From Acidimicrobiia bacterium (GTDB lineage: Bacteria; Actinomycetota; Acidimicrobiia; Spongiisociales; SHLN01), in NCBI GenBank assembly GCA_030623545.1, contig JAUXLW010000045.1:1-8670 (forward strand): a stretch of DNA of 8,670 nucleotides, in the 5' to 3' direction. The notes beneath the pieces were generated by a model, which was given only the letters and a program-made list of their open reading frames with translations, searched no databases and was not told the origin of the DNA. A program made the position numbers and the translations under genes. Shown in pieces: positions 1 to 5,879 of the stretch. Numbering within the stretch: position 1 is the stretch's first letter; each line of letters begins with the position of its first letter.

Positions 1-999
1 GTCGTCGCTTGGAATCCAGCGCAGATTCAAGCTGGCGCCATTGGCAACCGCACCGTGTTTGAGCGCTTCCACCACCGATAGGTAGGCGTCTGGTAAATCA
101 ACGTATTTACCGACGAGCCCGATCGTCACCGGTTCGGTGGCATCGCGAATCCCGGCCAGCATTTCTTCCCAGGCGGACATATCGGGCTCGGGCACGTCGA
201 GGCTCAAAGTGTCGCAAATCACATCATCCAGGCCGCCATCCCGCAATACCAGCGGAACCCCATAGATGTCCTCGGCGTCGGGGCAGCTCACCACCGCCGA
301 AGGGTCAACGTCGCAAAACAGGCTGATCTTGCGACGCACTGCCTCGTCGATCGGCCGATCCGAGCGAACCACGATCGCATCAGGAAGGATTCCGTGGCTC
401 CTCAGCTCGGCAACCGAATGCTGGGTGGGTTTGGTCTTCAACTCCTCGCTGGGGGCAATGTATGGCACCAGAGTGACGTGGATATACGCAACGTTGGCCG
501 ATCCGACGTCCTTGCGGAACTGGCGGATGGCTTCGAGGAACGGCAGGATCTCAATGTCGCCGACCGTTCCCCCAACCTCGGTGATGACCACATCAACATC
601 CGGGTTGTCACCGAGCCGGCGAATGCGCGACTTGATCTCGTCCGTGACATGGGGAATCACCTGAACGGTCGCTCCGAGGAAGTTGCCACGGCGTTCCTTC
701 TGGATTACGGACAGATATACAGACCCGGTGGTGACGTTGGAATCCCGCCGCAGGTTTTCGCCGGTGAAGCGCTCGTAATGACCGAGGTCGAGGTCGGTCT
801 CTCCCCCATCATCGGTGACGAAGACTTCCCCGTGCTCGAACGGGTTCAGGGTGCCGGGGTCGACGTTGAGGTAGGGGTCGAGTTTCTGATTGACCACTCG
901 TAGACCGCGAGCCTTGAGGAGTCGGCCAAGCGAAGCGGCGGTGATGCCTTTACCGAGGCTAGATGTGACTCCCCCAGTCACAAAGACGAACTTCGCCAA
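1..999 (-). CDS. pyrG: CTP synthase, N-terminal 333 residues (3' end outside window)
   Basis: Glutamine-dependent CTP synthase, which makes CTP from UTP, ATP and glutamine; cytoplasmic, last step of de novo pyrimidine nucleotide synthesis. The visible part covers the whole synthase domain. It has the P-loop-like GGVTSSLGKG at residues 9-18, DPGTLNPFEHGEVF at 47-60, ETDLDLGHYERF at 67-78 (D71 matches the Mg ligand) and EVGGTVGDIE at 141-150. The glutaminase domain begins near the left edge with IGLVGKYVDLPDAY; its catalytic Cys/His/Glu lie beyond the window. The family is about 540 residues, so some 210 are missing. The start is a TTG at 999-997. It gives the family-typical MAKFVFVTGGV and has AAGGAG (1010-1005) five bases upstream. 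The ATG at 1003-1001 is in another frame. The gene follows nadK after 74 bp on the same strand. Confidence 0.97.
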   Translation of the reverse strand, partial: MAKFVFVTGGVTSSLGKGITAASLGRLLKARGLRVVNQKLDPYLNVDPGTLNPFEHGEVFVTDDGGETDLDLGHYERFTGENLRRDSNVTTGSVYLSVIQKERRGNFLGATVQVIPHVTDEIKSRIRRLGDNPDVDVVITEVGGTVGDIEILPFLEAIRQFRKDVGSANVAYIHVTLVPYIAPSEELKTKPTQHSVAELRSHGILPDAIVVRSDRPIDEAVRRKISLFCDVDPSAVVSCPDAEDIYGVPLVLRDGGLDDVICDTLSLDVPEPDMSAWEEMLAGIRDATEPVTIGLVGKYVDLPDAYLSVVEALKHGAVANGASLNLRWIPSDD

Positions 1000-1073
1000 C
1001 CATGCTCCTTGGACTCCGAGACGATAGCAGCGACGAGCGGCTCCGATGCGTCCATCGTCTCCAGCCGGGCCCC
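1000..1073 (-). promoter_or_regulatory. nadK-pyrG intergenic gap with pyrG Shine-Dalgarno and weak extended -10
   Basis: This 74-bp gap is the only real gap in the tlyA-nadK-pyrG group. It contains the pyrG ribosome binding site AAGGAG at 1010-1005. On the minus strand TGC-TATCGT (1029-1021) fits an extended -10 of the form TGnTAnnnT, but I see no convincing -35 and no terminator hairpin with a T-run. pyrG may therefore be read through from nadK, have a weak promoter of its own, or both. The promoter call is tentative; the ribosome binding site is clear. Confidence 0.35.
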
Positions 1074-1898
1074 TTACCCTCCGTCGAGTCCCAGCTTGTG
1101 CTGCAGAGTGTGTGGAAAGCGTTGCCGTCCGAAAGTGGCAAATCGGGACGTCTTGTCGCCCCGGGCCACCGTTACCGATTGGCCATTCTCCAGCTCGCCG
1201 AGGGTAGTGGCATCCACCTCCACGCCGATCGGCCGGTCGCTGGATGCCGTGAAGCGCAGGACCCTGTCGGGCTCAAATATGAGCGAGCGGCTGAACAGTG
1301 AGTGGGGAGCGACGGCCGACATGATGATGGCCTGCAACTGTGGTGCTACCGCCGGGCCGCCTGCCGAGAAGCTGTACGCGGTGGATCCGGTCGGGCTCGC
1401 CACCACAATGCCATCTGCCCGAAACGTGCGGAAGGGCTTCCCATCAACCTCCACCGCAAGCCCCACCAGCCTCTGACTGACGCGCTTGGAGATGACGACA
1501 TCGTTGAGGGCATACGCCCCGGGGCCATCGTCAATCTCCGCTCGCAGGGTCATGCGTTCCTCAACCTCCCAGTCGCCGGACACAAGCCGCTCCAGCATCA
1601 ACGGGATTTCTGTTTGCTCGATCTCGGCAAGAAACCCCACCCGCCCAAGATTGATCCCGAGAATCGGAACATCGAGCACCAGCCCTCGTTGCACTGCCTC
1701 GAGGACGGTGCCGTCTCCTCCGATGGAGACAAGCAGATCGGGTGTGGCCGATCCGTCAGAATGGACACCCGCAAGTTGGTCGGCATCATCGGCGGCAGCC
1801 ACAACCTCAATCCCCAACTCGTCGGCGGCGCTGACCAACCTCTGGCTCACCTTTGCCGCTTCCGGACGGGTCGGGTGAACGACGAGCCCGATAATCAT
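1074..1898 (-). CDS. nadK: NAD kinase
   Basis: ATP- or polyphosphate-dependent NAD kinase making NADP from NAD in the cytoplasm. At 274 residues the length is normal for a bacterial enzyme. Visible family motifs in order: the diagnostic GGDGT at 60-64, GINLGRVGFLAE at 81-92, the NAD-contacting Asn-Asp pair at 132-133 (the family usually has Asn-Glu) and DGIVVASPTGSTAY at 162-175, followed by the glycine-rich SAGGPAV and by APHSL. The ATG at 1898 overlaps the tlyA stop as ATGA, with GGGAG (1908-1904) five bases upstream, so start and translational coupling are both well supported. In Mycobacterium ppnK likewise directly follows tlyA, but recN follows it there; here pyrG is next. No defect seen. 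Confidence 0.97.
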   Translation of the reverse strand: MIIGLVVHPTRPEAAKVSQRLVSAADELGIEVVAAADDADQLAGVHSDGSATPDLLVSIGGDGTVLEAVQRGLVLDVPILGINLGRVGFLAEIEQTEIPLMLERLVSGDWEVEERMTLRAEIDDGPGAYALNDVVISKRVSQRLVGLAVEVDGKPFRTFRADGIVVASPTGSTAYSFSAGGPAVAPQLQAIIMSAVAPHSLFSRSLIFEPDRVLRFTASSDRPIGVEVDATTLGELENGQSVTVARGDKTSRFATFGRQRFPHTLQHKLGLDGG

Positions 1899-2716
1899 TG
1901 GTTCTCCCGCAAGGGCTCGCCAAGGCGCACGGCTTCCTCCAGAGCCCGGTCTAGTTCCCCCGGGTCGAGTGTGGTTTCCGGCCCTGGCTGCAGCAATACC
2001 AGGAACTCCCTGTTGCCGGAAGACGCCCCTCGCAGCGGGCTCAATGTCAGGCCACCGGTCCGCAGGCCGGAGGCGGTACCGGCTGCGAAAATCCGCTGGA
2101 TGGCCTGCCGCCAGAGGCGGGGATCTTCCACCACGCCGCCCCGTCCCACCTGGGCCCTCCCGACCTCGAACTGGGGCTTGATGAGGAGCACCGCTCGGCC
2201 TTCCGCTCCGACTAGTCCGGCTATGACATCCATCACCAGCTCCAGCGAGATAAAGGACAGGTCGCCGACCACCAGATCGAAGGGAGCGCCCACGTTTGAG
2301 GGTTCGAGGAACCTCGCATTGGTTCGCTCGAGAACCGTTACCCGTTCATCCTCTCGCAGCCGGAAGTCGAGCTGACCGTATCCGACGTCGACGGCAACCA
2401 CCTGACGAGCGCCGCTCTGGAGCAGACAGTCGGTGAAGCCGCCGGTCGAGGCGCCGAGATCAATCGCCCGCGCTCCGTTCACGTCGATCTCAAACACTGT
2501 GAGAGCGTGCGCCAGCTTCTCTCCACCCCGACTCACGTAACGGGACGACTCGGCCAGCACCTCCAGGGGAGTTTCAGCGTCGACCAGCGTGGCCGCCTTC
2601 GGAGTGACGATTCCCCCCACCTGCACCTGGCCCTCGTTTATGGCCAGCCGTGCAGCCGACCGGCTTCGAAAAAGCCGCCGTCTAACCAACTCACTATCGA
2701 GTCGTAGCCGGCTCAG
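1895..2716 (-). CDS. tlyA: TlyA-type S4-domain rRNA 2'-O-methyltransferase, CTG start
   Basis: SAM-dependent ribose methyltransferase with an N-terminal S4 RNA-binding domain. The actinobacterial homologue modifies 16S and 23S rRNA and makes ribosomes sensitive to capreomycin. With the CTG at 2716-2714 as codon 1 the protein has 273 residues (M. tuberculosis TlyA has 268). The S4 domain spans about 5-65 (LRLDSELVRRRLF at 4-16). The SAM loop DLGASTGGFTD is at 86-96. The K-D-K-E tetrad is complete: K67 (RGGEK), D152 (GDLSF), K180 (IKPQFE) and E237 (NREF). The next in-frame start, TTG at 2689, would remove the conserved first strand of the S4 domain and has no Shine-Dalgarno. The CTG has GGAGGAGG (2728-2721) four bases upstream and overlaps the preceding stop as CTGA. 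Function is near certain; the CTG start is inferred. Confidence 0.95.
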   Translation of the reverse strand: MSRLRLDSELVRRRLFRSRSAARLAINEGQVQVGGIVTPKAATLVDAETPLEVLAESSRYVSRGGEKLAHALTVFEIDVNGARAIDLGASTGGFTDCLLQSGARQVVAVDVGYGQLDFRLREDERVTVLERTNARFLEPSNVGAPFDLVVGDLSFISLELVMDVIAGLVGAEGRAVLLIKPQFEVGRAQVGRGGVVEDPRLWRQAIQRIFAAGTASGLRTGGLTLSPLRGASSGNREFLVLLQPGPETTLDPGELDRALEEAVRLGEPLRENQ

Positions 2717-2883
2717 GGAGCCTCCTCCGGGCTTTCCTGCTCGGCCGGCGGGGGGCTCGAAGCCTCCAGCTTCTCCGTGAGATCCGCTGCAAGCTCGTCG
2801 GCGATGTCGGGAGCATCGGCGGAATCTGCTGCCGCGAGGTCGGAAAGCATCTTGTCAGTCTGCGTAGTATCCATAATTGCCAT
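2713..2883 (-). CDS. small acidic protein upstream of tlyA, function unknown
   Basis: A 56-residue protein with no cysteine, no signal peptide and no membrane segment. It is very acidic (15 Asp/Glu against 2 Lys) and rich in Ala; residues 12-41 look helical, then a Pro/Glu tail (PPPAEQESPEEAP) ends it. The ATG at 2883 was chosen because GGAGG (2893-2889) lies five bases upstream; a second ATG at 2874 is possible. The frame stays open upstream to 3015, but that would overlap the divergent rhomboid gene. Its stop overlaps the tlyA CTG start as CTGA, so it probably heads the operon and couples to tlyA. From memory, M. tuberculosis has a similar-sized uncharacterised gene (Rv1693) in the same place; homology was not checked. 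Function unknown. Confidence 0.7.
   Translation of the reverse strand: MAIMDTTQTDKMLSDLAAADSADAPDIADELAADLTEKLEASSPPPAEQESPEEAP
2717..2728 (-). promoter_or_regulatory. tlyA ribosome binding site deciding a CTG start
   Basis: On the minus strand GGAGGAGG occupies 2728-2721, followed by four bases and CTG at 2716. It lies inside the last codons of the small upstream gene. Reading that frame further upstream I find no ATG, GTG or TTG before a TGA in the early codons of the upstream gene. The only conventional alternative is the TTG 27 bases downstream, which has no purine-rich element at the right distance. Confidence 0.75.
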
Positions 2884-2913
2884 TATCGCCTCCGGCGAGC
2901 GAAGGAACTGGCT
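2884..2913. promoter_or_regulatory. 30-bp divergent start region with two back-to-back ribosome binding sites
   Basis: The start codons of the small acidic gene (minus, ATG at 2883) and the rhomboid gene (plus, TTG at 2914) are only 30 bp apart. The gap holds GGAGG on the minus strand (2893-2889) and GAAGGA on the plus strand (2901-2906, seven bases before TTG). It has no room for promoters, which must lie inside the opposite coding region. For the rhomboid gene, TTGTCA at 2852-2857 with CATAAT at 2872-2877 is the best pair I see, but the 14-bp spacer is short. I find no clear minus-strand promoter. Confidence 0.5.
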
Positions 2914-3657
2914 TTGATCCCGATCCGAGATGTGAACCCAACGGTTATCCGCCCCGTTCTCACCCTCGCCATCATTGCAGTGAACATTTTCGTCTTCTTT
3001 TCCATCCAGCCGCATGGTGACCCTGCCGAGGAACAGATTTTCGCTTACGAGTACGCGGCCATACCCTGCGAACTATCCACGAATGAGTCGCTGAGCCTAC
3101 GCGAGATCAACAACGTCAACAACGACGAATGCATCGACGGCGATGAAGAGTTTTTTGCTGAGAAGATCATCGTGTTCAGTGTGCTGGCTTCCATGTTCTT
3201 GCACGGTGACATCTTTCACATCGGCTTCAATCTCTGGTCGTTGTGGATCTTTGGGAATAACGTCGAGGAAGCCTTCGGAAGAGCCGGATACCTGGCTATG
3301 TACTTCGGCGGCGGGATTGCCGCCACACTGGGTTACGCCTACTTGAACAGCGACTCGACAATCCCACTCGTTGGGGCCTCGGGGGCGATCGCGGCCGTGA
3401 TGGGCGCGTACCTGGTGCTCTATCCAACCCATCGTATTCTCAGCCTGTTTGGGTTCTTCTTTATCCCGGTTCCGGCCGCGCTGTTCATCGGAATCTGGTT
3501 CGTGGGGCAGTTCGGGATCGACCCGGCTTCAAACGTGGCGTGGGAGGCCCACGTCGTCGGCCTGGTTTTTGGCGCCCTGCTCGCCCTGGTATTCCGCAAC
3601 CAGCTCTTGGCCCGCGTCAAGGCTCATCAAACGACCCGCTGGCCACACGCTCCCTGA
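2914..3657 (+). CDS. rhomboid family intramembrane serine protease
   Basis: Membrane protease of the S54 rhomboid family, cutting transmembrane segments of other proteins in the inner membrane; substrate unknown. It has 247 residues. The N-terminus MIPIRDVNP leads into a first hydrophobic helix (about 13-31). A polar, acidic loop (about 33-82) contains two cysteines, C52 and C73. The six-helix core follows: H102 and N106 (HIGFN) as oxyanion residues, the catalytic serine S156 in GASGA, and the catalytic H213 in AHVVG. The tail after about 230 is basic. The start is a TTG at 2914 with GAAGGA seven bases upstream, giving the MIPIRD opening common in these proteins. It is the only plus-strand gene here, head-to-head with the small acidic gene and tail-to-tail with the HAD phosphatase gene. 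It looks like an insertion into an otherwise conserved neighbourhood. Confidence 0.93.
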   Translation: MIPIRDVNPTVIRPVLTLAIIAVNIFVFFSIQPHGDPAEEQIFAYEYAAIPCELSTNESLSLREINNVNNDECIDGDEEFFAEKIIVFSVLASMFLHGDIFHIGFNLWSLWIFGNNVEEAFGRAGYLAMYFGGGIAATLGYAYLNSDSTIPLVGASGAIAAVMGAYLVLYPTHRILSLFGFFFIPVPAALFIGIWFVGQFGIDPASNVAWEAHVVGLVFGALLALVFRNQLLARVKAHQTTRWPHAP

Positions 3658-3670
3658 GCAGGAAGCAATC

Positions 3671-3727
3671 GGCAGTCGGCAGTCGGCAAGAACGCAGTAG
3701 GCAGGAGGCAGTAGGCAGTAGGCAAGA
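3671..3727 (+). repeat. degenerate heptanucleotide tandem repeat, GGCAGTN type
   Basis: Eight imperfect 7-base units: GGCAGTC at 3671 and 3678, GGCAAGA at 3685, CGCAGTA at 3693 (one extra base at 3692), GGCAGGA at 3700, GGCAGTA at 3707 and 3714, and GGCAAGA at 3721. It begins 14 bp after the rhomboid stop. I see no coding function. It forms the left arm of the hairpin described separately. Confidence 0.9.
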
Positions 3728-3770
3728 ATCTTGCTTCTTGCTTCTTGCTTCTTGCTTCTTGCTGACTGCT
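3678..3770 (+). terminator. long imperfect hairpin between convergent genes, possible transcription end signal
   Basis: The two heptad arrays fold around A3728. GCAAGA (3722-3727) is the exact complement of TCTTGC (3729-3734). Pairing continues in register out to 3694/3762, with only three mismatches (T-C at 3698/3758, 3712/3744 and 3719/3737). Beyond a bulge, GGCAGTC at 3678-3684 pairs with GACTGCT at 3764-3770. About eight of the pairs are G-U wobbles with G in the left arm. The stem is therefore strong in plus-strand RNA, while the complementary transcript would have A-C mismatches there. There is no terminal T-run, so it is not a classical intrinsic terminator. A role in ending or stabilising the rhomboid transcript is an inference. 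Confidence 0.45.
3731..3765 (+). repeat. heptanucleotide tandem repeat, TTGCTTC x4 plus one variant
   Basis: Four exact TTGCTTC units (3731, 3738, 3745 and 3752) followed by TTGCTGA (3759). The period matches that of the left-hand array, so the two arrays pair in register. Copy number in such perfect tandem repeats is often unstable. The array ends 10 bp before the stop codon of the HAD gene (3775). Confidence 0.93.
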
Positions 3771-3774
3771 GGCC

Positions 3775-4542
3775 CTAGATCCCCAGCAGCGAAGGTAAAT
3801 CGGCCACCGTGTCGATAACGTAATCCGGCTGTGGCACCACTTCGGCTCCGGGAGGAGTCACCCCGCTGAGTACCAACACTGTGGTCCAACCCTCGGCCAC
3901 GCCCAGTGCCAGATCGGTTTCGGGCCGATCACCCACAACAAGGCTCCCCCCCGGCGACAAACGGTCGCGGAGCAGCTTACGCATCGCAGCATGGGGCTTA
4001 CCGGCCACTTCGGGCTCCACTCCGGTGGCAGCCTGCACGGCCGCCACCAGCGCCCCAGCCCCCGGCCACAGCCCTTCCGGGGTTGGGTAGGTGACGTCGA
4101 CGTTGGTGGCAATGAATCGGGCACCGTTGGACACCGCCATAACCGCCGAGGTGAGACCTTCGTAGGACAGTCCCGGATCGAGGCCCACTATCACCACACC
4201 AGCGTCTCGCCAATCGTCCACCATTGTCAGGCCTCTCTCGGCAAGGGCAGATTGCGCGCCAGCCGCGCCGAAGAGGAGGACTGGCCCTTCCTCAACCGTC
4301 ATCATGGCCGCGGCGGCTTGTGCCGACGAAACCACTTGCTCCGGTTGGGCGTCAAAGCCCGTCAGTGTGGCAATTTTCTTCGCCGTCTGATGAACCGTCC
4401 TGGTGGAGTTGTTGGTGACAAAAACGATTTCGAGCCCGGCGGCCGCCACCCTGGCAAGAGTTTCCCCGGCGCCCGGGACCGCTTCTTCTCCTCGATAGAG
4501 CACTCCGTCGAGGTCAAATATCAGGTTCCTGGGGACCCTCAT
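3775..4542 (-). CDS. HAD-IIA (NagD-like) sugar- or polyol-phosphate phosphatase
   Basis: Cytoplasmic phosphatase of the HAD-IIA/NagD group, 255 residues. HAD motif I is DLDGV with nucleophile D10 and acid D12; motif II is VTNNS (T43); motif III lysine K182 is in GKPH; motif IV is GDRPETD at 204-210. TNVDVTYPTPEGLWPGAGA (147-165) is the typical NagD cap-to-core segment. The nearest analogue by position is M. tuberculosis Rv1692, reported as a glycerol-3-phosphate phosphatase that sits just upstream of the tlyA operon; substrate identity here is inference. The ATG at 4542 overlaps the M20 stop as ATGA. GGAGGA abuts the ATG, which is too close for normal initiation, so reinitiation after the M20 stop is likely. 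The frame extends to a TTG at 4596, but that has no ribosome binding site. Last gene of the six-gene cassette. Confidence 0.93.
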   Translation of the reverse strand: MRVPRNLIFDLDGVLYRGEEAVPGAGETLARVAAAGLEIVFVTNNSTRTVHQTAKKIATLTGFDAQPEQVVSSAQAAAAMMTVEEGPVLLFGAAGAQSALAERGLTMVDDWRDAGVVIVGLDPGLSYEGLTSAVMAVSNGARFIATNVDVTYPTPEGLWPGAGALVAAVQAATGVEPEVAGKPHAAMRKLLRDRLSPGGSLVVGDRPETDLALGVAEGWTTVLVLSGVTPPGAEVVPQPDYVIDTVADLPSLLGI

Positions 4543-5879
4543 TCCTCCACCGAGTGGACGCCGAATCGGGAGATCGTCGTCGCCAGGAAGTCGCAAGTCA
4601 AGCCAATGGAATCTTCGCTAATCCTCTCGTTATGCCCATGAAACATGGCGCCGAACTCCCCGGGGCCAATCCGGTCGTCGAACACCGCGGCCCCGTAAGC
4701 AACAACCCCTTTTGAGCGAAAAAAGCGTGCGTCGGTCGTGCCACTGATGAGGTTGGCGAAGCGGTGCCTGGTCCCGGCCACTTCCTCGAAGCCATCACCT
4801 ACCGCTTCCCACAGGGGCCCTGCCGTCGGAGACGAGCCCGCCGGGTAATCCATGATCGGCTCCACCTCGAGCCGATCGTAGAGATCACTCCCCAACACCT
4901 TGCGTAGGTGGTCCTCGACTGTTGTCTCGTCCTGGCCGGGAAGAGCGCGAATATCCACCTCGACCGCCCCCGACTCGGCGATCATATTCGCCTTGATGCC
5001 GCCTTCGACCAGATTTGGGCTGACCGTGAGGTGGGTGAGTGCGTGAGCCAACCGGGCCATCAGCGGGTCGACCGCCGCCAACGCCTCGATGGCACCGTCG
5101 ATCTCGTCGGGATCCAATAAGGACGCTGCGGCCTCGTCGTCGAGCCCGAGCGCTTCGACGATCGACCGCCACTCAGATGTGATCTCCACCGGAGTGGGGG
5201 CTTCAGCAAGGCGGGCAATCGCCAGACCCAAATCGATAACGGCGTTCTCCTTGCCATACGGTTGGCTGCCGTGGCCGGGAACTCCACGGGCAGTCAAGCG
5301 ACGCCAGTAGGGTCCCTTTTCGGCAACGCTCACTGGATAAGCGGGCCCGGTGCTGGTAGGGATCGGGGGATACCCCACTTCGGTGAGCAGGTATTGGCAG
5401 TCGACCGCATCGGGATGGTTGTCGAGGATCCATTTGGCGCCCAGAAACCCACCCGCTTCTTCGTCGGCGGTGGCTAGATAGATCAGGTCGCCGGGGAGCG
5501 GAGGTAGTTCACCACTGAGGTAGGGGCGGAAAGCTGTCGCCATGGCAGCGGCCATATTGAGCATGTCCACCGTCCCCCGACCCCAGATGAACCCATCCGT
5601 GCGTTTGCCAACGAAAGGGTCGTGCTCCCAACCATCCGCGTTGGCGGGCACCACATCGAGGTGGGTCATCAGTGCGAGTGTTGGGGCAGCGCCTGATCCG
5701 GGAACCCGAAACACCACGCTCTGACGGCCGGGGTGGGGCTCAAAGACCTGCCCTTCGACTCCGAAAAAGCTCTGAAGCGTAGCCACCGAGCGATGCTCTT
5801 GACCACCCTCATCGGTGCCGTCATTTACACATTCATTACGAATCAGGGAGACCAGAAGATCTACGGCCTCGGATTTCAC
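4539..5879 (-). CDS. M20 family metallopeptidase (ArgE/DapE/CPG2-like)
   Basis: Zinc-dependent exopeptidase or amidohydrolase, 446 residues, likely cytoplasmic (no signal peptide). Metal and catalytic residues in order: H73 and D75 in THLDVV, D105 in GRGTVD, the E140-E141 pair in ADEEAGG, E167 in TEVG, and H414 in MFHGHNER. The dimerisation domain carries GVPGHGSQP. SGTTDARFFR near the end is also typical. The substrate cannot be read from the sequence; a peptide or N-acyl amino acid is the family norm. The lysine usually seen after GRGxxDM is a leucine here (GRGTVDMLNM). I chose GTG at 5879, which overlaps the Nudix stop as GTGA and opens with MKSEAVDLL. A GTG three codons upstream (5888) is the alternative. 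Neither has a Shine-Dalgarno, which suggests coupling. Confidence 0.92.
   Translation of the reverse strand: MKSEAVDLLVSLIRNECVNDGTDEGGQEHRSVATLQSFFGVEGQVFEPHPGRQSVVFRVPGSGAAPTLALMTHLDVVPANADGWEHDPFVGKRTDGFIWGRGTVDMLNMAAAMATAFRPYLSGELPPLPGDLIYLATADEEAGGFLGAKWILDNHPDAVDCQYLLTEVGYPPIPTSTGPAYPVSVAEKGPYWRRLTARGVPGHGSQPYGKENAVIDLGLAIARLAEAPTPVEITSEWRSIVEALGLDDEAAASLLDPDEIDGAIEALAAVDPLMARLAHALTHLTVSPNLVEGGIKANMIAESGAVEVDIRALPGQDETTVEDHLRKVLGSDLYDRLEVEPIMDYPAGSSPTAGPLWEAVGDGFEEVAGTRHRFANLISGTTDARFFRSKGVVAYGAAVFDDRIGPGEFGAMFHGHNERISEDSIGLTCDFLATTISRFGVHSVEE

Noticed and set aside
394..903. Plus-strand open frame antisense to pyrG
   Set aside because: The minus strand encodes the conserved CTP synthase domain here; the antisense frame shows no recognisable domain.
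1001..1141. Small minus-strand frame using the ATG at 1003
   Set aside because: It reads through the pyrG start in the wrong frame, ends within about 14 codons of that ATG and has no family features.
1302..2375. Long plus-strand open frame (about 357 codons) antisense to nadK and tlyA
   Set aside because: It spans two well-supported genes on the other strand, its translation is low-complexity Arg/Pro/Ser-rich with no motif, and long antisense frames are expected in G+C-rich coding DNA.
3671..3770. Possible CRISPR array
   Set aside because: The repeats are 7 bases, directly adjacent and without unique spacers; no cas genes are present.
3991..4641. Plus-strand frame antisense to the HAD gene
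   Set aside because: The minus strand carries all HAD motifs; the plus-strand product is His/Arg/Gly-rich without a domain.
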